DNA of 55,123 bases, taken from SSSZ01 sp035345935 (lineage in GTDB: Bacteria; Pseudomonadota; Gammaproteobacteria; Burkholderiales; Rhodocyclaceae). The position numbers and the translations under genes were made by a program. Below are positions 43,302-51,519 of the stretch, in pieces (position 1 is the first letter of the stretch; the number at the start of each line of letters is the position of its first letter). The notes under the pieces were generated by a model. That model did not search any database. It had not been told where the DNA came from and was given only the letters and a program-made list of their open reading frames with translations. The stretch is from positions 1 through 55,123 of the forward strand of contig DAORDK010000005.1 in the NCBI GenBank assembly GCA_035345935.1, given 5' to 3'.

Positions 43302-46300
43302 ATGCCCAAGCGTACAGACATCCAGAGCATCCTCATCATCGGCGCCGGTCCGATCATCATCGGCCAAGCCTGCGAATTCGACTATTCCGGCGCCCAGGCC
43401 TGCAAGGCTCTGCGGGAGGAAGGCTACAAGGTCATTCTGGTCAATTCCAACCCGGCCACCATCATGACCGATCCGGAGATGGCCGACGTCACCTATATCG
43501 AGCCCATCACCTGGCAGGTGGTGGCCAAGATCATCGACCAGGAACGCCCCGATGCCCTGCTGCCCACCATGGGGGGGCAGACGGCGTTGAATTGCGCGCT
43601 CGACCTCGATCGCGAGGGGATTCTGGCCAAGTTCGGCGTGGAACTCATCGGTGCTTCCAAGGAGGCCATCGACAAGGCGGAAGACCGCGAGAAATTCAAG
43701 GACGCGATGACCAAGATCGGCCTTGGCTCAGCCCGATCGGCCATCGCCCACAGCATGGAAGAGGCCCACCAGGTCCAGGCTTCCATCGGTTTCCCCACCA
43801 TCATCCGTCCCTCGTTCACCTTGGGGGGCACCGGCGGCGGTATCGCGTACAACACGGAAGAGTTCGAGACCATCTGCAAGCGCGGCCTGGAAGCCTCGCC
43901 CACCCATGAGCTGCTCATCGAGGAAAGCCTTCTGGGCTGGAAGGAATACGAGATGGAAGTGGTCCGCGACAAGGCGGACAATTGCATCATCATCTGCTCC
44001 ATCGAGAACCTGGACCCCATGGGCGTGCATACCGGCGACTCGATCACCGTCGCCCCGGCGCAGACCCTGACGGACAAGGAATACCAGATCATGCGCAACG
44101 CCTCGATTGCGGTGCTGCGTGAGATCGGCGTCGATACCGGCGGCTCCAACGTCCAATTCTCGATCAATCCCAAGGACGGTCGGATGATCGTCATCGAGAT
44201 GAACCCGCGGGTCTCCCGTTCCTCAGCGCTGGCTTCCAAGGCTACCGGCTTCCCGATTGCCAAGGTGGCGGCCAAGCTGGCCGTCGGCTACACCCTCGAC
44301 GAACTGGCCAACGAGATCACCGGTGGCAAGACGCCGGCGTCCTTCGAGCCGTCGATCGACTATGTGGTCACCAAGGTGCCGCGTTTTGCCTTCGAGAAAT
44401 TCCCGACTGCCGACTCGACCCTGACCACCCAGATGAAGTCCGTCGGTGAAGTCATGGCCATCGGACGCACCTTCCAGGAGTCGCTCCAAAAGGCCTTGCG
44501 CGGCCTTGAAGTGGGTGTGGATGGGTTCAATCTCAAGTCCGTCGATCCGGAAACCATCGACGAGCAGCTTGCCCGTCCGTCGCCGGATCGCCTGTGGTAC
44601 GTGGCGGATGCCTTTGGCGTCGGCATGAGCGTCGAGAAAGTCTTCGATCTGACCAAGATCGACCCCTGGTTCCTTGTGCAGATCAAGGAAATCGTCGATC
44701 TAGAACTCCTCATCGAAAAGCGCACCCTGGATTCCATCACGGTCGACGAATTGCGTTATCTCAAGCGCAAGGGATTCGCCGACCGTCGCCTGGCCTATCT
44801 GACCAAGACCTCCGAATCCGCCGTTCGCGAACGGCGCCACGCCCTCGGCGTACGCCCAGTCTATAAGCGCGTCGACACCTGCGCCGCCGAATTCGCCACC
44901 GGGACCGCCTACATGTACTCGACCTATGAGGAGGAGTGCGAAGCGCAACCGACGGACAAGCAAAAGATCATGGTTCTCGGCGGTGGCCCGAATCGCATCG
45001 GTCAGGGTATCGAGTTCGACTATTGCTGCGTCCACGCCGCCATGGCCATGCGGGAAGACGGTTATGAAACGATCATGGTCAATTGCAATCCGGAGACCGT
45101 GTCAACGGATTACGACACCTCGGATCGCCTCTATTTCGAGCCCCTGACCCTTGAGGACGTGCTGGAAATTGTCGCCGTCGAGAAGCCCGTGGGCGTGATC
45201 GTCCAGTACGGCGGTCAGACGCCTCTGAAGCTCGCCCTGGCACTGGAAGCCAACGGCGTGCCCATCATCGGCACGACGCCGGAATCGATCGACATTGCCG
45301 AGGACCGCGAACGCTTCCAGAAGCTGCTCCAGGAGCTGGGCCTCAAGCAGCCGCCCAACCGTACCGCCCGCACCGAAGCCGATGCTCTTCGCCTGGCGGC
45401 CGAGATCGGCTATCCCCTGGTGGTGCGTCCCTCCTATGTCCTCGGTGGCCGGGCCATGGAAATCGTCCATGAGCAGAAGGATCTCGAGCGCTACATGCGC
45501 GAGGCGGTCAAGGTCTCCAACGATTCCCCCGTGCTGTTGGATCGCTTCCTGAACGACGCCTGCGAAGTGGACGTCGACGCCCTCTCCGACGGCGAAGAAG
45601 TCATCATCGGCGGCGTCATGGAACATATCGAGCAGGCTGGCGTGCATTCCGGCGACTCCGCCTGTTCCCTGCCGCCTTACTCGCTGGGGAAGGAAATCCA
45701 GGAGGAACTTCGCCGGCAGACCAAGCTGATGGCCAAGGCACTCAACGTGTGCGGCCTGATGAACGTCCAGTTCGCCATCAAGGACGATCAGGTCTATGTG
45801 CTGGAAGTCAATCCGCGGGCTTCGCGCACGGTGCCCTTCGTTTCCAAGGCGACCGGCCTGCAGTTGGCCAAGATTGCCGCCCGCTGCATGGCCGGCAAGA
45901 GCTTGCGGGCCCAGGGCGTGACTGCGGAGGTCATTCCTCCCTATTACTCGGTGAAGGAGGCGGTGTTCCCCTTCGTCAAATTCCCCGGCGTCGATACCAT
46001 CCTGGGGCCCGAGATGAAGTCTACCGGCGAAGTGATGGGGGTCGGTACCGATTTCGCGGAAGCTTTCGTCAAGTCGCAGCTGGCCGCAGGCGTGCGCATG
46101 CCTCGTAGCGGCAAGGCCTTCCTGTCGGTCAAGGACGGCGACAAGGCCAAGGCCGTCGAGGTGGCACGCCACTTGAGCGAAGCCGGTTTCCATCTGGTGG
46201 CGACGCGCGGTACCGCCCATGCCATCGAGGCGGCCGGATTGCCGGTGCAGTCGGTGAACAAGGTGACCGAGGGGCGTCCTCACATCGTCGATATGATCAA

Positions 46301-46508
46301 GAACAACGAGATCGTTCTCATCATCAATACCGTGGAAGAAAAGCGCGGCGCCATCCAGGATTCCCGTTCCATCCGCACCTCCGGCCTGCAGGCCCGGGTG
46401 ACCATGTACACCACCATCTGGGGGGCTGAAGCGGCGGCGGAGGGGATACGCAACCGGAGCGATCTGGTGGTGTATCCTATCCAGACCCTGCACGCGCAGC
46501 TTCACTGA
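43302..46508 (+). CDS. carB: Carbamoyl-phosphate synthase large subunit
   Basis: A 1068-residue CarB with two homologous ATP-grasp halves (about 1-400 and 553-935), an oligomerisation domain between them and a C-terminal MGS-type allosteric domain (about 936-1068, where UMP or ornithine would act). Each half begins with a recognisable motif: IIIGAGPIIIGQACEFDYSG and VLGGGPNRIGQGIEFDYCC. ATP-grasp metal ligands in VIEMNPRVSRSSALASKATG and VLEVNPRASRTVPFVSKATG are intact. Length and order are standard. A terminator-like hairpin stands between its stop and greA. Confidence 0.98.
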   Translation: MPKRTDIQSILIIGAGPIIIGQACEFDYSGAQACKALREEGYKVILVNSNPATIMTDPEMADVTYIEPITWQVVAKIIDQERPDALLPTMGGQTALNCALDLDREGILAKFGVELIGASKEAIDKAEDREKFKDAMTKIGLGSARSAIAHSMEEAHQVQASIGFPTIIRPSFTLGGTGGGIAYNTEEFETICKRGLEASPTHELLIEESLLGWKEYEMEVVRDKADNCIIICSIENLDPMGVHTGDSITVAPAQTLTDKEYQIMRNASIAVLREIGVDTGGSNVQFSINPKDGRMIVIEMNPRVSRSSALASKATGFPIAKVAAKLAVGYTLDELANEITGGKTPASFEPSIDYVVTKVPRFAFEKFPTADSTLTTQMKSVGEVMAIGRTFQESLQKALRGLEVGVDGFNLKSVDPETIDEQLARPSPDRLWYVADAFGVGMSVEKVFDLTKIDPWFLVQIKEIVDLELLIEKRTLDSITVDELRYLKRKGFADRRLAYLTKTSESAVRERRHALGVRPVYKRVDTCAAEFATGTAYMYSTYEEECEAQPTDKQKIMVLGGGPNRIGQGIEFDYCCVHAAMAMREDGYETIMVNCNPETVSTDYDTSDRLYFEPLTLEDVLEIVAVEKPVGVIVQYGGQTPLKLALALEANGVPIIGTTPESIDIAEDRERFQKLLQELGLKQPPNRTARTEADALRLAAEIGYPLVVRPSYVLGGRAMEIVHEQKDLERYMREAVKVSNDSPVLLDRFLNDACEVDVDALSDGEEVIIGGVMEHIEQAGVHSGDSACSLPPYSLGKEIQEELRRQTKLMAKALNVCGLMNVQFAIKDDQVYVLEVNPRASRTVPFVSKATGLQLAKIAARCMAGKSLRAQGVTAEVIPPYYSVKEAVFPFVKFPGVDTILGPEMKSTGEVMGVGTDFAEAFVKSQLAAGVRMPRSGKAFLSVKDGDKAKAVEVARHLSEAGFHLVATRGTAHAIEAAGLPVQSVNKVTEGRPHIVDMIKNNEIVLIINTVEEKRGAIQDSRSIRTSGLQARVTMYTTIWGAEAAAEGIRNRSDLVVYPIQTLHAQLH

Positions 46509-46519
46509 ACAACTCACCG

Positions 46520-46564
46520 GACCGCCGGGGACGCCAACGAGGCGCCGGCGGTCTTGCTTTTTGC
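46520..46564 (+). terminator. Intrinsic terminator between carB and greA
   Basis: A 9-bp stem GACCGCCGG / CCGGCGGTC (46520-46528 with 46545-46553) encloses a smaller CGCC/GGCG stem and is followed by TTGCTTTTTG. It ends only 10 bases before the greA ATG, so greA must rely on readthrough or on a promoter inside carB whose transcript passes through it. Confidence 0.7.
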
Positions 46565-46574
46565 TGGAAGAACC

Positions 46575-47051
46575 ATGAGCAAGATTCCCCTGACCGTAAC
46601 CGGTGCCGAGCAACTGCGCGCCGAACTGCATCGCCTCAAGACCGTCGATCGTCCCAGTGTGGTGGCGGCCATCGCCGAGGCGCGCTCCCATGGCGATCTT
46701 TCGGAAAATGCCGAGTACGACGCGGCCAAGGAGCGCCAGGGCTTTATCGAGGGGCGTATCCAGGAAGTCGAGGCGAAGCTCTCGAATGCCCAAATCATCG
46801 ATCCGGGGCTGCTGGACGCCGACGGCCGCTGCGTTTTCGGTGCTACGGTGGAAATGGAAGATCAGGATAGCGGCGATACCGTGACCTACCAGATCGTCGG
46901 CGAGGACGAGGCCGACCTCAAGGTCGGCAAGATTTCGGTCAATTCTCCGGTGGCTCGAGCGCTGATCGGCAAGTACGCGGGCGACATCGCTCAAGTCCAG
47001 GCGCCGGGCGGCATGCGCGAGTACGAAATCATCGACGTTCGTTATCAGTAG
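46575..47051 (+). CDS. greA: Transcription elongation factor GreA
   Basis: A 158-residue GreA, which rescues backtracked RNA polymerase by stimulating transcript cleavage. The N-terminal coiled coil (about 1-75) carries the acidic tip HGDLSENAEYDAAKERQ, with the catalytic Asp/Glu. The C-terminal FKBP-like domain spans about 80-158 and ends in YEIIDVRYQ. The ATG at 46575 follows GGAAG; a start 21 bases upstream would lie in the terminator's T-tract. carAB-greA is a conserved betaproteobacterial order. Confidence 0.96.
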   Translation: MSKIPLTVTGAEQLRAELHRLKTVDRPSVVAAIAEARSHGDLSENAEYDAAKERQGFIEGRIQEVEAKLSNAQIIDPGLLDADGRCVFGATVEMEDQDSGDTVTYQIVGEDEADLKVGKISVNSPVARALIGKYAGDIAQVQAPGGMREYEIIDVRYQ

Positions 47052-47169
47052 GATCTGCAGCGCAATGCAGCCAGCGCCGACACGTTTCCCAGACCCTTTG
47101 TCCCCTGCAGCCCGAGGGAGCGCGTCTGGCCGGCGGCGTTTTCCTGACATTGGCGAGTGCTTGAGGTAA

Positions 47170-47631
47170 GTGCGTACCCTTGCGGAAACGTTTTATCGCT
47201 GGGTACTGGTGCTGTGGATCGGCGGTCACTGTACCGTGGGTTACCTCGTGGCGCCCTTGCTGTTCACCGGCCTGGGCGATCGGCAATTGGCGGGACTCGT
47301 GGCGGGGAGATTCTTTGCGCTGATCGGGTGGATAGGCCTCGCCGGAGGCGCTTATCTCCTGTTATTCCTGATCGCACGCTGGAGGGCGTCGGCGTGGAAG
47401 CGTTCGGTGTTCTGGTTGACGCTTACGCTCCTGATGCTTGTTGCGGTCGGCCAGTTCGGCATTCAACCGCTCATGGCTCAGTTCAAGGCCGATGCGTTGC
47501 CCCGGGACGTCATGGATAGCGCCCTGCGCGACCGTTTCGTGCTCTGGCATGGCCTTTCCCAGGTGGTGTACGGGATTGAGACGTTGCTTGGCCTTTGGCT
47601 GGCGGCGTGGATGGACCGGGGCCTACGCTGA
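47170..47631 (+). CDS. DUF4149 family membrane protein
   Basis: A 153-residue membrane protein with four predicted helices (about 8-35, 45-70, 78-98, 125-148). I assign it to DUF4149 by pattern (YRWVLVLWIGGHCTVGYLVAPLLF, FGIQPLMAQFKA, WHGLSQVVYGIETLLGLWL); family members are uncharacterised. The start is GTG 47170, since an in-frame stop lies immediately upstream; its ribosome site (GAGG) is unusually close. It sits after greA (118 bases) and converges on yhbY. No function can be given. Confidence 0.8.
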   Translation: MRTLAETFYRWVLVLWIGGHCTVGYLVAPLLFTGLGDRQLAGLVAGRFFALIGWIGLAGGAYLLLFLIARWRASAWKRSVFWLTLTLLMLVAVGQFGIQPLMAQFKADALPRDVMDSALRDRFVLWHGLSQVVYGIETLLGLWLAAWMDRGLR

Positions 47632-47699
47632 GACGACGAGGCATCCGGACCCGCGCAGCAAGCTGCCTCGCCTCCGCTTCCCCGGGGCGTGCGTGGAGG

Positions 47700-48041
47700 T
47701 CAGTTCTGGTACGAGCGCTTGTTGCGCGGCGGTGCCCTGCGTGCCGCGCGCTTGGCAGGAGCGTTGTCGGGCGGGGCGGGGCGCCAGACCACCAGCAGTT
47801 TGCCGATGTGCTGGACCGGTGCTGCCTCCAACTGCTCGCAGATGGCGGCGAGATAGTCCTGGCGCGCCTTCCGGTCGTCGCCATAGACGCGCACCTTGAT
47901 CAATTCGTGGGCTTTGAGACAGGTGTCGATTTCCTTCAGGACGGCATCGGTCAGACCGTTTTCCGCGATCGAAACGACGGGATTCAGACTGTGGGCCCGA
48001 GCGCGCAGCGCGCGTCGTTGATCGGCGGATAATTGCAGCAT
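47700..48041 (-). CDS. yhbY: YhbY family RNA-binding protein (CRM domain)
   Basis: A 113-residue protein with one CRS1-YhbY (CRM) domain (about 1-95), an RNA-binding fold linked to pre-50S ribosome assembly. Family features are LRARAHSLNPVVSIAENGLTDAVLKEID and ELIKVRVYGDDR; the C-terminus is short and basic (KRAARRAPPRNKRS). It diverges from rlmE with only 31 bases between start codons. The yhbY/rlmE/ftsH neighbourhood is conserved across many proteobacteria and fits a ribosome-maturation role. Confidence 0.93.
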   Translation of the reverse strand: MLQLSADQRRALRARAHSLNPVVSIAENGLTDAVLKEIDTCLKAHELIKVRVYGDDRKARQDYLAAICEQLEAAPVQHIGKLLVVWRPAPPDNAPAKRAARRAPPRNKRSYQN

Positions 48042-48072
48042 GGAAAACCTTTCGAAAACGGCATTTTAGCGA

Positions 48073-48690
48073 ATGGCCAGAACCAGAACCAGCAAAGCGT
48101 GGATGCAGGAGCACGTGACCGATCCCTTCGTTCAACGGGCGAAGAAGGAAGGGTGGCGATCCCGCGCCGCCTTCAAGCTGATGGAAATCGACGACAAGGA
48201 CGCCTTGCTGAAAAGGGGCGAGGTTGTTGTCGACCTGGGGGCGACCCCCGGAGGCTGGTCCCAGATGGCCGCCAAGCGGGTGGGTGAGGGCGGTTTGGTT
48301 TTCGCGCTCGACCTTCTCGCCATGGAGCCCGTCCACGGCGTCCACTTCATTCAGGGAGATTTCCGGGAGGACGCAGTCCTCCATCAATTGGAGGTTCTGC
48401 TCGGCGGAAGGCAAGTGGGACTTGTAATGTCCGACATGGCCCCCAATATGTCTGGCGTGAACCTGGTTGACCAGGCCCGAGTGATGCACCTCGCGGAACT
48501 CGGACTGGAATTCGCCAAGGCGCACTTGAAACCGCAGGGCGCGTTCTTGGTCAAAGTTTTTCAGGGCAGTGACTACGCTGCCTTCCTGAAGGCCATGCGG
48601 GAAACCTTTTTGACCGTGGCGGTCAGGAAACCCGAAGCTTCCCGCGACCGCAGTCCCGAGCTTTATCTGCTCGGGCGTACGTTGCGCTGA
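48073..48690 (+). CDS. rlmE: 23S rRNA (uridine-2552-2'-O) methyltransferase
   Basis: A 205-residue RlmE (RrmJ/FtsJ), which methylates U2552 in the A loop of 23S rRNA with S-adenosylmethionine. The SAM-binding motif is VVDLGATPGGWSQMA (about 51-65). The K-D-K-E catalytic set is visible in AFKLMEID, MSDMAPNMSG, FLVKVFQG and the C-terminal RSPELYLL. It starts at ATG 48073 and precedes ftsH by 57 bases. This pairing is one of the most conserved in proteobacteria. Confidence 0.96.
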   Translation: MARTRTSKAWMQEHVTDPFVQRAKKEGWRSRAAFKLMEIDDKDALLKRGEVVVDLGATPGGWSQMAAKRVGEGGLVFALDLLAMEPVHGVHFIQGDFREDAVLHQLEVLLGGRQVGLVMSDMAPNMSGVNLVDQARVMHLAELGLEFAKAHLKPQGAFLVKVFQGSDYAAFLKAMRETFLTVAVRKPEASRDRSPELYLLGRTLR

Positions 48691-48747
48691 AGGATTTTGT
48701 TTAAAATGACGCTTTTAAGGCTCCGTGCAGCGTAAAGGAGAGCAAGC

Positions 48748-50631
48748 TTGAACAACATGTTCAAAAACCTGGCGATCTGGCTCATCATCGGTCTCGTGCT
48801 GATGACTGTATTCAATCAGGTCAGCAATCGCCAGGTGTCCCAGGCCTCGATGGAATATTCGCAGTTCATCGAGGAAGTGAAGCAGGGACGCATCGCCAAG
48901 GTGGTCATGGAGGGGCGTACCCTCAAGGCCACGACCACCGAGGGCAAAAAGGTGGTGTCCTACTCGCCTGGGGATATCTGGCTGGTGTCCGATCTCCTCA
49001 AGTACGGAGTCAAGGTCGAGGCCAAACCCGAGGAAGAACCTTCATTCCTGATGAATCTCTTCGTCAGCTGGTTCCCCATGCTTCTCCTCATCGGGGTCTG
49101 GGTCTTTTTCATGCGCCAGATGCAGGGGGGCGGCCGTGGCGGTGCCTTCTCCTTCGGGAAATCGCGCGCCCGCATGACTGACGAGGCGCAGAACACTGTC
49201 ACCTTTGCCGACGTTGCGGGTTGCGACGAGGCCAAGGAAGAAGTGCAGGAACTGGTCGACTTTCTCCGGGATCCCTCGAAATTCCAGAAACTGGGTGGCC
49301 GCATTCCCAAGGGCGTACTGATGGTAGGCAACCCGGGGACCGGCAAGACCCTGCTCGCCAAGGCCATCGCCGGCGAGGCCAAAGTCCCGTTCTTCAGCAT
49401 TTCCGGTTCGGACTTTGTCGAAATGTTCGTCGGCGTGGGCGCCGCCCGCGTCCGCGACATGTTCGAGAACGCCAAGAAACACGCTCCCTGCATCATCTTC
49501 ATCGATGAAATCGACGCCGTCGGTCGTCATCGCGGCGCCGGCCTCGGCGGCGGCAACGACGAGCGGGAACAGACGCTCAATCAGCTTCTGGTGGAAATGG
49601 ATGGTTTCGAAGGCCACGCCGGCATCATCGTCATCGCCGCCACCAATCGCCCCGATATCCTGGATCCCGCACTGTTGCGACCGGGGCGCTTCGATCGCCA
49701 AGTCGTGGTTCCCCTGCCGGATATCCGCGGCCGCGAGGAAATTCTCAAGGTGCACATGCGCAAGGTGCCGATTGCCGGCGACGTCAAGGCCGACATTCTG
49801 GCCCGCGGCACACCGGGCATGTCGGGGGCGGATTTGGCCAATCTGGTCAATGAAGCGGCGCTCTTCGCGGCGCGTTCCAACAAGCGCCTCGTGGATATGG
49901 AGGATTTCGAGCAGGCGAAGGACAAGATTTTCATGGGCGCCGAGCGCAAATCCATGATCATCACGCCGGAAGACAAGCGGAAGACCGCCTACCATGAGTC
50001 GGGACACGCCATCATCGGTTCCCTTCTTCCCGGGTGCGACCCGGTACATAAGGTCACGGTCATCCCCCGGGGGCGCGCTCTCGGTGTGACGTGGTCGCTG
50101 CCGGAGCGGGATCGCTTCAGCCTGTATCGCGATCAGATGCTGGCCCAGATCTGCATGCTCTTTGGCGGTCGGGCCGCAGAGGAGCTGTTCGTCGAGGATA
50201 TCTCGACCGGAGCGTCGAACGACTTCGAACGGGCGACCGGAATCGCGCGGGACATGGTGACCCGCTACGGCATGTCCGATGTGCTCGGGCCCATGGTCTA
50301 CGCCGAGAACGACGGTGAGGTCTTTCTCGGCCGGTCGGTGACGACTCACAAGAACGTTTCCGAGGTCACGATGCAGAAGGTGGATGGCGAAATCCGGCGC
50401 ATCGTCGACGAGCAGTACGGGCGGGCGATCAGCCTTCTGACGGAGCATCGCGACAAGGTGGAAGCGATGACTCAGGCGCTGCTCGAGTGGGAAACCATCG
50501 ATGCCGAGCAGATCGCCGACATCATGGCCGGAAAACCGCCCCGTCCTCCCAGGCCCTCCCAGGGGACGCCGATGAGCGTTCCCCCGGCCGGCAAATCTGG
50601 AGCGGAGCCCAGCGCTCCAGCGACGGCCTGA
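48748..50631 (+). CDS. ftsH: ATP-dependent zinc metalloprotease FtsH
   Basis: A 627-residue membrane AAA+ protease that removes damaged membrane proteins and regulators such as LpxC and sigma-32. Order: TM1 (about 7-24), a periplasmic loop, TM2 (about 100-120), an AAA domain with Walker A GNPGTGKT (194-201), Walker B FIDEIDAVG and second region of homology, then peptidase M41 with H416 in HESGH. The C-terminus is proline-rich. The start is TTG 48748, chosen because AAAGGAG stands 7 bases before it and it gives the usual MNNMFKNLAIW; E. coli FtsH is also reported with a rare start. A TAAAAT hexamer near 48703 may be a -10. Confidence 0.97.
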   Translation: MNNMFKNLAIWLIIGLVLMTVFNQVSNRQVSQASMEYSQFIEEVKQGRIAKVVMEGRTLKATTTEGKKVVSYSPGDIWLVSDLLKYGVKVEAKPEEEPSFLMNLFVSWFPMLLLIGVWVFFMRQMQGGGRGGAFSFGKSRARMTDEAQNTVTFADVAGCDEAKEEVQELVDFLRDPSKFQKLGGRIPKGVLMVGNPGTGKTLLAKAIAGEAKVPFFSISGSDFVEMFVGVGAARVRDMFENAKKHAPCIIFIDEIDAVGRHRGAGLGGGNDEREQTLNQLLVEMDGFEGHAGIIVIAATNRPDILDPALLRPGRFDRQVVVPLPDIRGREEILKVHMRKVPIAGDVKADILARGTPGMSGADLANLVNEAALFAARSNKRLVDMEDFEQAKDKIFMGAERKSMIITPEDKRKTAYHESGHAIIGSLLPGCDPVHKVTVIPRGRALGVTWSLPERDRFSLYRDQMLAQICMLFGGRAAEELFVEDISTGASNDFERATGIARDMVTRYGMSDVLGPMVYAENDGEVFLGRSVTTHKNVSEVTMQKVDGEIRRIVDEQYGRAISLLTEHRDKVEAMTQALLEWETIDAEQIADIMAGKPPRPPRPSQGTPMSVPPAGKSGAEPSAPATA

Positions 50632-50645
50632 TTGAGGGTCTAGAC

Positions 50646-50677
50646 CGAAACCGGGAGTTCGCTCCCGGTTTTCGTTT
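50646..50677 (+). terminator. Intrinsic terminator with UUCG loop after ftsH
   Basis: A 10-bp stem AAACCGGGAG / CTCCCGGTTT (50648-50657 with 50662-50671) closes a stable TTCG tetraloop and is followed by TTTTCGTTT. It ends about 5 bases before the folP ATG, so folP has no ordinary leader. Confidence 0.85.
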
Positions 50678-50682
50678 CCGCT

Positions 50683-51519
50683 ATGAACGTCCTCTGTTGC
50701 CGAAGCCATCGCCTGTCCCTTGATCGACCCCTGATCATGGGGATCGTGAATCTGACGCCGGATTCGTTTTCGGGCGACGGGCTGACCGGAGACCCGCGCG
50801 TTGCGGTGGGCCATGCCCGGCGCCAGTGGGAGGAGGGGGCGGATATTCTCGACCTCGGGGCTGAATCGTCGCGCCCCGGTGCCCGTCCCGCCAGCCTCGC
50901 GGAGGAGTTGGCTCGCCTGCTGCCCGTGCTCGAGGCTGTGACGGGTTGGGGGATTCCGGTTTCGGTCGATACCAGCAAGCCAGAGGTCATGAAAGCTGCC
51001 TTGGCTGCGGGGGCAGTGATGATTAACGATATCACCGCGCTCGCGAATCCGGATGCGCTGGCAGTCGTGTCGGCTTCAGACTGCGGAATTTGCCTCATGC
51101 ACATGCAGGGGGAACCGCGTACCATGCAGGCCGGTCCGGTCTATGGCGACGTGGTTGCGGAAGTGGCGGCCTTTCTCGCCAATCGAGTCGCTCTTTGCCG
51201 GGAAGCGGGGATTGCGGAATCCCGGGTCGTCGTCGATCCCGGATTCGGATTTGGCAAGACCCTGGAGCACAATCTTGCCCTCATGCGAGCGCTGGATCGC
51301 TTGGCACCGGTTGGAATCCCGGTCCTGGCGGGAATATCCCGCAAGTCCATGCTTGGGACGATTACCGGGCGGCCGGTGGGGGAGCGATTGGCGTCCAGCG
51401 TGGCCGCCGCCCTACTGGCGGTCGAGCGCGGCGCCCGTATGGTCAGAGTCCATGACGTTGCGGCAACCAAAGATGCACTGGCCGTTCTGGCGGCCTTCAA
51501 GGAGGGAGAACAACCATGA
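50683..51519 (+). CDS. folP: Dihydropteroate synthase
   Basis: A 278-residue DHPS, which joins p-aminobenzoate to hydroxymethyl-dihydropterin diphosphate in folate synthesis and is the sulfonamide target. TIM-barrel motifs are IMGIVNLTPDSFSGDG (about 18-33), DLGAESSRPGARP (pterin-site loop), VSVDTSKPEVM, MHMQGEPRTMQ and DPGFGFGKT. Signature 1 reads DSFSGDG rather than the commoner DSFSDGG. ATG 50683 gives a normal N-terminus but has no visible ribosome site, because the ftsH terminator lies directly in front. The 3' end overlaps glmM by 4 bases (ATGA). Confidence 0.96.
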   Translation: MNVLCCRSHRLSLDRPLIMGIVNLTPDSFSGDGLTGDPRVAVGHARRQWEEGADILDLGAESSRPGARPASLAEELARLLPVLEAVTGWGIPVSVDTSKPEVMKAALAAGAVMINDITALANPDALAVVSASDCGICLMHMQGEPRTMQAGPVYGDVVAEVAAFLANRVALCREAGIAESRVVVDPGFGFGKTLEHNLALMRALDRLAPVGIPVLAGISRKSMLGTITGRPVGERLASSVAAALLAVERGARMVRVHDVAATKDALAVLAAFKEGEQP

